NCBI GenBank assembly: GCA_963756815.1
Contig: CAVWPR010000018.1
Location: 21,701-85,700 of the forward strand
Direction: 5' to 3'
Length of the DNA: 64,000 nucleotides
Origin: JAENVU01 sp963756815
GTDB lineage: Bacteria > Actinomycetota > Acidimicrobiia > IMCC26256 > JAENVU01
The number at the start of each line of letters is the position of its first letter. The stretch's first letter is position 1. Under the pieces are notes generated by a model that saw only the letters and a program-made list of their open reading frames with translations, did not search any database and was not told the origin of the DNA. The translations under genes were made by a program, and so were the position numbers. Of this stretch, positions 44,535-53,047 are shown one piece after another.

Positions 44535-45719
44535 ATGACGATGTACGACGGCCCCGTCTTCGACGCCGACAACCACTACTACGAGGCGCTCGACGCGTTC
44601 ACCCGCCATCTCGACCCGCGCCTCGGACCGCGCTGCGTGCAGTGGTGCGACATCGGCGGTCGCCAGTACCAGGTGGTCGGCGGGAAGGTGAGCCGGGTCG
44701 TCAACAACCCGACGTTCGACCCGATCGCCAAGGCCGGCGCGATGCACGACTACTTCCGGGGCAACCCCGACGGCCGCAACCCGCTCGAGTTCCTCGCCGA
44801 CCGCGAGCCGATCCGCGCGGAGTACCGGGACCGCGACGCGCGCCTCGCCGTGCTCGAGGAGCAGGGCCTCGAGGGCGCGTGGATGTTCCCGACGCTCGGG
44901 ATGCTCTACGAGGAGCTGCTGCTCCCCGACGTCGAGGCGTTCACCCTCACGTTCACCGCGTTCAACCGGTGGGTCGAGGAGGACTGGGGCTTCGCGTACC
45001 GCGACAAGATCTTCGCCGCGCCGTACCTGTCACTCGCCGACCAGGACTGGGCGATCTCGGAGCTCGAGTGGGCGATCGACCGCGGCGCGCGGATGATCGT
45101 GCTGCGGCCGGCGGCGCAGTTCACGCGTCTCGGCCCGCGCACGCCGGGCAGCACCGAGTTCGACCCGTTCTGGTCGCGCGTCGAGGAGGCGGGGCTCACC
45201 GTGGTCGTGCACGCGGGCGACAGCGGGTACACGGCCAACGGCTACGCACCCGACGGCTTCAGCGCGAGCTTCGGCTCGGGCGGCGGCGGACCCAGCATCA
45301 AGATGCTCCACATGGAGCGCGCCATCTACGACTTCCTCGCGAGCCTGATCTTCGACCGCTTCTTCGCTCGCTTCCCGGGCATCCGGGTCGCGAGCGTCGA
45401 GAACGGCAGCGAGTTCCTCCCCGACCTGTTCCGCAAGCTGCGATCACAGCACCGCCGCATCCCGGGCTTCTTCCCCGAGGACCCGATCGAGACGTTCCGT
45501 CGCAACGTGTGGATCAACCCCTTCTGGGAGGACGACCCCTATGAGATCGCGGAGCTCATGGGCCCGGAACGTGTCATCTTCGGCTCGGACTGGCCCCATA
45601 TCGAGGGCATGCCGAACCCGCTCGACTACGCGGTCGAGGTGAAGGAGCTCGACGTCGCTGCGCAGGGTCTCGTCCTGCACGACAACGCCGTCGAGCTCAC
45701 CGCGCTCGCGCCGCGCTGA
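44535..45719 (+). CDS. Amidohydrolase family 2 protein (ACMSD-like)
   Basis: An intact 394-residue protein from ATG 44535. It opens with GPVFDADNHYYEALDAFTRH, a variant of the D-x-x-x-H metal site, and has VVVHAGDSGYTANGYAPDG, FFARFPGIRVASVENGSEFL, FRRNVWINPFWEDDPYEIAE and VIFGSDWPHIEGM with the metal-binding Asp. This TIM-barrel group includes decarboxylases and hydrolases of aromatic and steroid-derived acids in actinobacteria. A KstR-like palindrome sits immediately upstream. The actual reaction is unknown. Confidence 0.88.
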   Translation: MTMYDGPVFDADNHYYEALDAFTRHLDPRLGPRCVQWCDIGGRQYQVVGGKVSRVVNNPTFDPIAKAGAMHDYFRGNPDGRNPLEFLADREPIRAEYRDRDARLAVLEEQGLEGAWMFPTLGMLYEELLLPDVEAFTLTFTAFNRWVEEDWGFAYRDKIFAAPYLSLADQDWAISELEWAIDRGARMIVLRPAAQFTRLGPRTPGSTEFDPFWSRVEEAGLTVVVHAGDSGYTANGYAPDGFSASFGSGGGGPSIKMLHMERAIYDFLASLIFDRFFARFPGIRVASVENGSEFLPDLFRKLRSQHRRIPGFFPEDPIETFRRNVWINPFWEDDPYEIAELMGPERVIFGSDWPHIEGMPNPLDYAVEVKELDVAAQGLVLHDNAVELTALAPR

Positions 45720-45735
45720 CGCACGCAAGATCCCG

Positions 45736-46889
45736 ATGACCGGGGCCTCCGGGCCGGCGCGCCGGTTCCTGCTCACGCTGCACGACGCCGGCGGCACGGT
45801 GCCGCCGATGATCGCGATCACGCAGGCGCTGCGACGCGCGGGGCACGACGTCGTCGTGCTCGCACAACCGTCGGTGCGATCCCGCGCCGTCGCGGCCGGC
45901 GCGACGTTCGTGCCGTTCACCGCGTTGGGCGACTACGACCGCCGCGTTCCCCTCGAGGAGCAGATCGACCTGATCGTGCCTGCGCTCACGGGGCTGCAGG
46001 TGGCCGAGGACCTGCTGGCCGTCGCCCGCGACCACGACGTCGACGTCACGCTCACCGACGCGAACCTCGCCGGTGCGCTCGCGGCGGCGGAGTCGCTCGA
46101 CCGACCGTCGGCCGTGATGCTGCACAGCGTGTACCGCACGTTCGTCGACACCTGGATGGGCGAGGTCTGGCCGCTGCTCGGCGACCTCGTGAACGCAACG
46201 CGCACCGAGTTCGGACTGGCGCCGGCCGGTCGGTGGCCGGATCTCTTCCGTGCCCATGACCGGCTGATCCCGGTGGTGCCGGCGGCGTTCGACGCTCCGA
46301 CCGAGGCCCCGCCGGCACCGCTCGACCACTACGGCTTCCTCGTCCCCGCGCCGGCGCAGGGCGACCGAGTGCGCTTCCCGGACGGCGACGGCCCGAAGGT
46401 GTTGGTCGGTCTCAGCACGACCTTCATGGACCAGGCCGTCACTGCTCGCGTCGATCGTGGACGCGCTCGGCACGATCGACGCGCGTGGGATCGTCACGAC
46501 CGGGTCGGTCGTCGACCCGGCGTCGATCGCCGCACCCGCCGGCGTGGTCGTGACCGACTGGGTCGATCACGCGGCGCTGCTCGCCCAGGCGGACGTGATG
46601 GTCACCCACGCCGGGATGGCGAGCGTCGCCGGTGCGCTCCAGGCCGGCGTGCCGCTCGTGTGCACACCGATCGCGCGGGATCAGCCGCTCAACGCCGAGC
46701 GGGTGGAACACCTCGGTGCAGGCGTCGCGGCTCGCGTCCGGCGCGTCGGTGGCCGAGGTCGCGAGCGCGGTCGAGCGCGTGGCGTCGGCGCCGCGCTTCC
46801 GCGCCGCGGCGCGCACCATCGCGGCCACCAGTGCGGCCGAGGGTGGGCCCACGGCCGCGGCAGCCGCGCTCGTCACCCTCACCCGCTGA
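45736..46889 (+). CDS. Glycosyltransferase, GT1/MGT type (two frameshifts)
   Basis: From ATG 45736: ARRFLLTLHDAGGTVPPMIA and ITQALRRAGHDVVVLAQPSV, the typical N-terminal Rossmann half of UDP-glycosyltransferase-like enzymes with a G-T at the acceptor site. After a slip near 46437 it continues SIVDALGTIDARGIVTTGSV, APAGVVVTDWVDHAALLAQA, and MVTHAGMASVAGALQAGVPL, the nucleotide-sugar-binding signature with H-x-G. A second slip near 46725 gives LASGASVAEVASAVERVASA and ends LVTLTR. It transfers a sugar to a small lipophilic acceptor. Donor and acceptor are unknown. Confidence 0.82.
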
Positions 46890-46891
46890 CG

Positions 46892-47731
46892 TCAGGCGCC
46901 GGTCTGGTCGCGGCCACGCGCCATGATCCCGGCGCGGCGCTTCTCGATCTCGGCGGGGTCGAAGCCCGAGCCCTCCCACGAGCGCGAGACGCGATCCTCG
47001 ATCACCCACGCCTCGCCGACGGTCGTGAGGCTGCTCTCGTCGTAGGTCGACAGCATGCGGCGCACCGCGAGCTGGTCGATCGTCCGACAGTCGGCTGCGA
47101 TCTGCCGGCAGTACCCCAGGAGCTCGTCGTGGGGCACGACGTGGTTGACCAGGCCCCACTCGTAGGCCTGCTGCGCGTCGATGAAGTTCCCGGTCACGCT
47201 CATCTCGCGGGCCCGGGCGACGCCGATCCGCTGGGCGAGGAGCACGGTGAGCCCCCAGCCCGGCATGACGCCGACCCGGGCGTGGGTGTCGGCGAACCGG
47301 GCGCGCTCGGACGCGATCAGGAAGTCGCAACCGAGCGCGAGCTCGAACCCGCCGGTGACCGCGACGCCGTTGACCGCGCCGATCAGGAGCTTGGTACGGG
47401 GTGGGAGCGCGCCCCGCCAGGGAAGGCGCCCGTCGGCGTCGCGCCCACCCATGTCCATGTCCGCGAGCGCCGGCTCGGCCGGACCCGAGCGCAGGTCGTC
47501 GCCGGCGGTGGCACCGGCGCCGATCTCCTTGAGGTCGACCCCGGCCGAGAAGGCGGGATCCGCTCCGGTGAGGATCATCACGTCGACCGCGTCGTCGGCC
47601 TCGCACGTCTCGATCGCCGTCGGGAGCGCCCTTCGCACTGCGCGGTTCAGCGCGTTGCGCGCCTCGGGCCGGTTGATCGTGATGGTCGCGACTCCGTCGG
47701 CGACGTCGACCAGCACCGTGTCATCACTCAT
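46892..47731 (-). CDS. Enoyl-CoA hydratase/isomerase family protein
   Basis: An intact 279-residue crotonase from ATG 47731. Motifs VADGVATITINRPEARNALN, DPAFSAGVDLKEIGAG, LLIGAVNGVAVTGGFELALG (oxyanion hole Gly pair), FADTHARVGVMPGWGLTVLL, and a C-terminal DPAEIEKRRAGIMARGRDQ. The His-Ala-Arg-Val segment replaces one usual acid position, so hydratase and isomerase roles are both possible. It is divergent from the SDR with a 51-bp gap and convergent with the glycosyltransferase, ending 2 bp from it. Fatty-acid or steroid side-chain beta-oxidation is likely. Confidence 0.9.
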   Translation of the reverse strand: MSDDTVLVDVADGVATITINRPEARNALNRAVRRALPTAIETCEADDAVDVMILTGADPAFSAGVDLKEIGAGATAGDDLRSGPAEPALADMDMGGRDADGRLPWRGALPPRTKLLIGAVNGVAVTGGFELALGCDFLIASERARFADTHARVGVMPGWGLTVLLAQRIGVARAREMSVTGNFIDAQQAYEWGLVNHVVPHDELLGYCRQIAADCRTIDQLAVRRMLSTYDESSLTTVGEAWVIEDRVSRSWEGSGFDPAEIEKRRAGIMARGRDQTGA

Positions 47732-47782
47732 CTGCTCCGCTCTTCCCCGAGGCCGTTCGGCCGCGCGTCGTACTCTGCCACG

Positions 47783-48586
47783 ATGATCCAGGACCGGTTC
47801 GACCTCACCGACCGCGTCGCCATCGTCACCGGCGCGGGCAAGGGCATCGGCGCAGGGTGTGCGATCGCGTTGGCCGAGGCCGGGGCCGACGTCGTACTCG
47901 CGGCCCGCACGCAGTCGGACCTCGACGCCGTGGCCGAACCGATCCGCGCGGCCGGACGGCGGGCGGTGGCGATCGCGACCGACGTCACCGACGCGGATCA
48001 GCTCGCTGCGCTCGTCGGGCGCGCCCACGACGAGCTCGGTCGGATCGACGTGCTCGTCAACAATGCCGGCGGCTGGGACCCGCGGCCGATCATGGGCACG
48101 AGCCCGCGCAACCTGGAGGCGGCCTTCCGGTTCAACGTGCTGGCCGCGTTCACCCTGACCCAGCTCTGCGTCCCGCACATGGTCGAGACGGGCGCCGGCA
48201 GCGTCGTCAACATCTCGTCGCGCGCCGCGAGCATGGTGCAGCCGTGCTTCGTCGCGTACGCGACCGCCAAGGCCGCGCTCTCGATGATGACGCGGGCGAT
48301 GGCGCCCGAGCTCGCGCCGATCGTGCGGGTGAACGCGATCGAGGTGGGCGGTGTCGAGACGGCCGCGCTCGCGCACGTGCTCACCGACGACTCCGTCCGC
48401 CATCGCCTCGAGTCGAACACGCCGATGCAGCGCGTCGGTCAGCCCGAGGACATCGCCGCCGCCGTCCTGTACCTCGCGTCCGACGCGGCGAGCTGGGTGA
48501 CCGGCAAGGTGTTCGAGGTCGACGGCGGCGTCGAGTCACCGGCGTTCACCATCCCGTTCGCGCCGCTCGGAGGCTCCACCACCTGA
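47783..48586 (+). CDS. Short-chain dehydrogenase/reductase
   Basis: An intact 267-residue SDR from ATG 47783. NAD(P)-binding VAIVTGAGKGIGAGCAIALA, IDVLVNNAGGWDPRPI, catalytic Ser in VVNISSRAAS and the Y-x-x-x-K pair in FVAYATAKAALSMM, then VRVNAIEVGGVETAAL and AAAVLYLASDAASWVTGKVF. An ARTQSD run after the second strand may suit NADP. It oxidises or reduces a hydroxyl/keto group of an unidentified compound. The divergent gene is an enoyl-CoA hydratase, which suggests a role in the same catabolic route. Confidence 0.92.
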   Translation: MIQDRFDLTDRVAIVTGAGKGIGAGCAIALAEAGADVVLAARTQSDLDAVAEPIRAAGRRAVAIATDVTDADQLAALVGRAHDELGRIDVLVNNAGGWDPRPIMGTSPRNLEAAFRFNVLAAFTLTQLCVPHMVETGAGSVVNISSRAASMVQPCFVAYATAKAALSMMTRAMAPELAPIVRVNAIEVGGVETAALAHVLTDDSVRHRLESNTPMQRVGQPEDIAAAVLYLASDAASWVTGKVFEVDGGVESPAFTIPFAPLGGSTT

Positions 48587-48633
48587 GTCCGGCCCCGGCG
48601 TACCGTGATGCGTCCGTTGGGAGGGGAGCCGGA

Positions 48634-49336
48634 GTGCCGAGGAGAAGACAGCGCGCGCTCGATCTCGCCGTGCTCCAGGCCGAGACTGCGCAGCTCCAGG
48701 TCGAGGCGCTGCGCGCCGAGCTCACCGGGCTCCACCAGGAGCTCGCCCGTCGCGACGTCGAGCTCATCAGCGCGCTCAGCCGCATGTCGGCGGTCACCGA
48801 CCGGCTCCGACTCCAGACCGAGCAGGATCGCGACGACCACCGCCGGCTGACCCGGGCGATCGAGCTGCTGACGATGTTCATCGCGTCACCGCCACCGGCG
48901 CTGGCGGCGGCCGGCACGACCACCGGATCGGCCCCGAACGCCTCGACGATGCCCGACCGGTTCACCGAGGTCGCCGTGCCCGATGCCGCGTCGAGCGCCG
49001 GAACCGTCATCGGCGGCAGCATCGATCCGTCGCGGTTCGCATCCGGCGCCGACGCCGCCGTCGATGTCGGGCCGGCACGCGACATCGACCTCACGGCCGA
49101 CCTGCTCGCCGATCTGCCGGTCGCGCCGGCCTCACTCGAGGAGCGCCCGTTGCAGTGCGAGGTGCACCTGCGGTTCGGCGACCGGTGGATCGACGGCTTC
49201 CAGATCGAGGAGACCGTGCGCGACGGCGGCTCAGACGCGGTTCCGGCTGCGACGACGCGTCGACGGCTGGGTGCTGCCGGAGCTCTTCGACGAGCACGAG
49301 GTCCGGGTCTTCACCCAGCCGGTCGTCGACACCTGA
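48634..49336 (+). CDS. Coiled-coil hypothetical protein (one frameshift)
   Basis: Starts at GTG 48634 with a purine-rich GGAGGGGAGCCGGA upstream. Residues 8-80 are a heptad-rich coiled coil (LAVLQAETAQLQVEALRAEL, TGLHQELARRDVELISAL). A disordered Ala/Thr/Pro linker follows, then a compact C-terminal part EERPLQCEVHLRFGDRWIDG and FQIEETVRDG. At about 49230 the frame must slip to QTRFRLRRRVDGWVLPELFD, ending RVFTQPVVDT at 49336. No family recognised; similar layouts occur in uncharacterised acidimicrobial proteins. It may be a scaffold or adaptor. Confidence 0.6.
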
Positions 49337-49428
49337 TCGGCGGCTCCGCTCGCACCTCTGCGCGATCGCCGGACGAGGGCTCATCCCGACAGCGCGATCC
49401 GCTCGACGCATCCGAGCGGAGGCGCCGA

Positions 49429-50469
49429 TCAGGACGCCCGGCCGGCCATGAGTGGCAGGTCCAGGTAGGTCGCGATCCCCGGATCGGCGGCGCACACGTA
49501 GGGCACCGCGTTCACGCAGTGCATCGCGGGCGCGGTGAGCCCGATCTCGGGATGCTCACCCACCACCGGCGGGTGCAGGCCGTGCACCACCACCGACACC
49601 GGCGGCTCCGCGGTGATCGCCGCCTCGAACCGCTGGCCGTCGGCTCCGAACGACCAGGCCGGGTCGAGATGCTCCTCCCCCATGAGCCAGTTCACGCGCA
49701 CGGTGATCACCGGCTCGCCGCCGACCAACCCCTCCCAGGTGAACCGTTGCGCAGCGACCGTGCCCTGCTCGATCACGCCGACGGGCGTGTCCAGGTCCTG
49801 CGTCGCAACCGCCATCTCGTGCGTGGTGCGCTTCTGCGCGTCGAGGACCCAGCCGAGCTCGTCGGCGATCATGTCGATCGACTCGCAGAAGCCGAGGCCG
49901 AGGATCGTGGGCATCGGGCTCGTCCGCGCGGCTTCGGGCGGGGTCCCGAACATCATGACGTCACGCACGACCGAGGCGGTCGGGTAGTTGCGGATGTCGG
50001 AGAACTCCTCGGCGCGAACATGGCAGATGTCGCGACACCAGGACGACAGCAGCAGCGGCAGCCGCTCGGTGATGCCACCCGGGTTGATGCCGGTGCCGTG
50101 CAACGTCGCGTTGCCCCGCCGCGCCGCATCCTCGATCGCCGCGATCTTGGGCGACTCCCCCGGATAGATCCACCCGACCGGCGTCACGACGTTCAGTCCC
50201 GACTCGAGCAGCCTGATCACGGTCGTCGTGCTCGCGAGCACCGGTGCGTAGACCACACAGTCGGCGTCGAGCGCGAGCAACGCGTCGACGTCGTTCGTCG
50301 CGGTGACGCCGATCGGATCGAGACCACACAGCTCGCCGGCGTCGCGGCCGACCTTGTCCTCGCTGTGCACCCAGACGCCCACGAGCTCGAGCTCGGGATG
50401 GGCGAGCACGCCGCGAATCGCCTCCTGCCCGACCATTCCAGTCGCCCACTGGATGACCCGATACTTCAT
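49429..50469 (-). CDS. DapB-like NAD(P)-dependent dehydrogenase
   Basis: An intact 346-residue protein from ATG 50469 with GGGGGG directly upstream. Rossmann start YRVIQWATGMVGQEAIRGVL and LELVGVWVHSEDKVGRDAGE, then CVVYAPVLASTTTVIRLLES and LLLSSWCRDICHVRAEEFSD. It resembles the dihydrodipicolinate-reductase N-domain family that includes 2,4-diaminopentanoate dehydrogenase and many mycobacterial proteins of unknown role. It is too divergent for DapB itself. Monocistronic, divergent from the deacylase gene across a gap that holds the GC-rich repeat. Confidence 0.85.
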   Translation of the reverse strand: MKYRVIQWATGMVGQEAIRGVLAHPELELVGVWVHSEDKVGRDAGELCGLDPIGVTATNDVDALLALDADCVVYAPVLASTTTVIRLLESGLNVVTPVGWIYPGESPKIAAIEDAARRGNATLHGTGINPGGITERLPLLLSSWCRDICHVRAEEFSDIRNYPTASVVRDVMMFGTPPEAARTSPMPTILGLGFCESIDMIADELGWVLDAQKRTTHEMAVATQDLDTPVGVIEQGTVAAQRFTWEGLVGGEPVITVRVNWLMGEEHLDPAWSFGADGQRFEAAITAEPPVSVVVHGLHPPVVGEHPEIGLTAPAMHCVNAVPYVCAADPGIATYLDLPLMAGRAS

Positions 50470-50520
50470 GGTCCCCCCAAACGAATGCGTCGAGCGCACA
50501 GTAGGTTCTCGGGCACCAAC

Positions 50521-50567
50521 CGAGCCGGAGCTTGCGGAGGCGAGCCGCGACGCAGCGAGCCCCGTCC
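50521..50567. repeat. GC-rich intergenic repeat, copy 2
   Basis: A 47-bp element beginning CGAGCCGGAGC, with GCGGAGGCGAG in the middle and ending GCGAGCCCCGTC, shares nearly all its motifs with 22525-22570. It lies in the gap between the DapB-like and deacylase genes. Confidence 0.45.
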
Positions 50568-50602
50568 GGCAAGCGCGCAGAGGCGCGAGCGGAGTCGCCG
50601 AT

Positions 50603-52350
50603 ATGCACGAGCTGGTGATCCGGAACGGCACCGTGGTCGATGGCACCGGCGCGCCGGCGTTCGTGGGCGACGTCGCGGTGGACGACGGCGTGATCACCGA
50701 GGTCGGGCACCGTCGACGAGCGCGGGACACGCGAGATCGACGCCGACGGCGCGATCGTCACCCCCGGCTTCGTCGACATCCACACCCACTTCGACGGCCA
50801 GGTCACGTGGGACCCGATCGTGGCGCCGTCGTCGCTGCACGGCGTCACGACGATCGCGATGGGCAACTGCGGCGTGGGCTTCGCACCCGCACGGGCTGAT
50901 CGCCACGACTGGCTCATCGGGCTGCTCGAGGGCGTGGAGGACATCCCGGGCACCGCGTTGGCGGAGGGGCTCACGTGGGAGTGGGAGTCCTTCCCCGAGT
51001 ACCTCGACGCGGTCGACGCGACGCCGCACACGGTCGACATGGGTGCGCACCTCCCCCACGCCGCGCTGCGCACCTACGTGATGGGCGAACGCGGCGCCGA
51101 TCACACCGAGGCCCCGACCGACGGCGAGCTCGATCAGCTCTCGCGTCTCGTCGGTGAAGGCCTCGCTGCCGGTGCCCTCGGTTTCGCGACGAGCCGGACC
51201 GACGTGCACCGCACGAAGGACGGCACCAACATCGGCACCCTCACCGCGACCGAGCGCGAGCTGCTCACCGTCGCCGACACGATGCGTGTCGCGGGCGCAG
51301 GGGTCACGCAGCTGATCTCGGACTGCTACCAGACACCCGACGACGACTTCGCGAACCGCGAGCTCGACGTCATCGCCGCGTTCGCACGCGCGTCGGGCCG
51401 CCCGCTGAGCTTCACCGTGCAGCAGGCGTACCACTCACCCGAGCGGTGGCGGCACCTGTTCGCGCGCGTCGCGGAGCTCCGCAGCGAGGGGCTCGACGTC
51501 AAGCCGCAGGTCGCGACGCGCCCGATCGGCGTCCTGCTCGGCCTCGACGCAACCGCGAACCCGTTCCTCTTCACCGCGTCGTTCCAGGAGGTCGCCGAGC
51601 TCCCGCACGCGGAGCGTGTCGCCGCACTGCGCGACCCCGAGCGCAGCCGCCGGATCCTCGAGGAGCACGCGGCGATGGTCGCCGCACTCCCGGACGGGCT
51701 GTTCCGCCAGATCGTCGCGGGCTGGGACGTGATGTTCCCGCTCGCTGATCCGGTCGACTACGAGCTCGACGCGTCGCGAAGCATCGGAGCGCACGCACGG
51801 GCGACGGGTACCGATCCGGCGCGGCTGGTCCTCGACTCGCTCCTCGAACGCGACGGACATCAGCTCCTCTACCTGCCGCTGTTCAACTTCGCCCACGGCA
51901 ACTTCGACGACATCCACGAGATGATCACCACGCCGTTCGCGCTGTTCGGCCTGTCGGACGCCGGCGCCCATTGCGGCGCGATCTGTGACGCGTCGATGCC
52001 GACGAGCTCGATCGTGCTGTGGGCACGCGACCGCGCCGGCGGTGACACCCTGCCCGTCGAGCAGGTCGTGCACATGCAGACCCAGCGCACCGCCGCCCAC
52101 GTCGGCTGGCTCGACCGGGGTGTGCTGGCTCCGGGGTACGTGGGTGACGTGAACGTCATCGACCTCGATGCCCTGAATTGCCGCGCTCCGACCATCGTGC
52201 ACGATCTGCCGGCCGGCGGTCGCCGGCTGATGCAGACCGCCGACGGCTACCGCTTCACGGTGAAATCGGGCGCGATCACGTTCGCGGACGGCGTGCACAC
52301 CGGCGAGTTGCCCGGCCGGCTCGTCCGCGGCGCCCGCCCCGCCGCCCTGA
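50603..52350 (+). CDS. N-acyl-D-amino-acid deacylase-like amidohydrolase (two frameshifts)
   Basis: From ATG 50603: MHELVIRNGTVVDGTGAPAF and VAVDDGVITEVG. After a slip near 50705 it reads TREIDADGAIVTPGFVDIHT with the metal motif HTHFDGQ, VTTIAMGNCGVGFAPARADR, DVHRTKDGTNIGTLTATERE, YLPLFNFAHGNFDDIHEMIT, FGLSDAGAHCGAICDASMPT and HMQTQRTAAHVGWLDRGVLA. The end GRLVRGARPAA runs on without a stop in this frame; a slip in a GCCCCGCCG run would give the natural TGA at 52350. It is a D-aminoacylase-type enzyme, but many such proteins hydrolyse other amides. Confidence 0.82.
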
Positions 52351-52422
52351 CGCTCTCCGCTCAAGACCTTCCGGGCGCGGCCCGATACCTGGGTCCGAGG
52401 CACTACCTGGGAGGTAGCAACC

Positions 52423-52878
52423 ATGCGACGCACGATCGCGTTCGCCCTCGTGGGCGGACTGGCACTGACGGCATGCGGCGGGACGTCCTCGGACGCCGGC
52501 AGCGCGTCGCTCTCCGCGAAGCGCGCCGCGAGCAAGCAGGTCGCGACGACGTCGTCGACCACGCCGTTCGTCGACGGGACGGCCCACACGCCCGGCACGC
52601 TCGCCCACTACGAGGGCGCGCGCTCGGACGTGCACGACACCACGTGCGCCGCCGACGGCAACGCGTGGACCGCGCACGGCAAGGTCACGAACAGCGCGTC
52701 GTCGACCGCGCGCTACCGCATCTACGTGTCGTTCCTGCACGGCGACACGACCGTCGGCATCGCCGAGGCCGCAGCCGGCCCGGTGAAGCCCGGCGCCACC
52801 GCCGGCTGGGACGCGAAGGTGAAGGTCCACGCCGGCGGACTGCGGTGCATCCTGCGCGTCGAGCGCGACGTCGCCTGA
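52423..52878 (+). CDS. Small secreted lipoprotein
   Basis: An intact 151-residue protein from ATG 52423. Lipoprotein signal RRTIAFALVGGLALTAC with Cys18, a Ser/Ala-rich spacer, then a compact beta-rich domain: DTTCAADGNAWTAHGKVTNS, STARYRIYVSFLHGDTTVGI, VKPGATAGWDAKVKVHAGG and LRCILRVERDVA, with two Cys that may pair. The order of strands resembles FxLYD-type domains of surface proteins. Function unknown. A strong hairpin follows 39 bp after the stop. It may belong with the adjacent envelope gene. Confidence 0.78.
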   Translation: MRRTIAFALVGGLALTACGGTSSDAGSASLSAKRAASKQVATTSSTTPFVDGTAHTPGTLAHYEGARSDVHDTTCAADGNAWTAHGKVTNSASSTARYRIYVSFLHGDTTVGIAEAAAGPVKPGATAGWDAKVKVHAGGLRCILRVERDVA

Positions 52879-52917
52879 CGCGACCCCGTTCGTCCCGTTC
52901 GGGACACGATCACCGTC

Positions 52918-52947
52918 GACCGGCGGCCCGCGTGCGGGCCGCCGGTC
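52918..52947 (+). terminator. Strong hairpin after the lipoprotein gene
   Basis: GACCGGCGGCCCG (52918-52930) and CGGGCCGCCGGTC (52935-52947) form a perfect 13-bp stem with loop CGTG, 39 bp after the lipoprotein stop. Only GTT follows, so it is a GC-type terminator without a full U-tract, as is usual in high-GC actinobacteria. Confidence 0.65.
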
Positions 52948-52990
52948 GTTGCGCGTCCCGAACCGTCGCACGAGTCGGTGAGAATCTCGA

Positions 52991-53015
52991 CTGATGATCT
53001 GAAAAAGATCATCAG
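52991..53015. promoter_or_regulatory. AT-rich 10-bp inverted repeat before the giant surface-protein gene
   Basis: CTGATGATCT (52991-53000) and AGATCATCAG (53006-53015) flank GAAAA. It lies 32 bp before the GTG of the giant gene. It stands out in very GC-rich DNA and could be an operator or part of the promoter. Confidence 0.5.
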
Positions 53016-53047
53016 GTGAGTCGACACGACGTGCCGACAGGTGCGAC

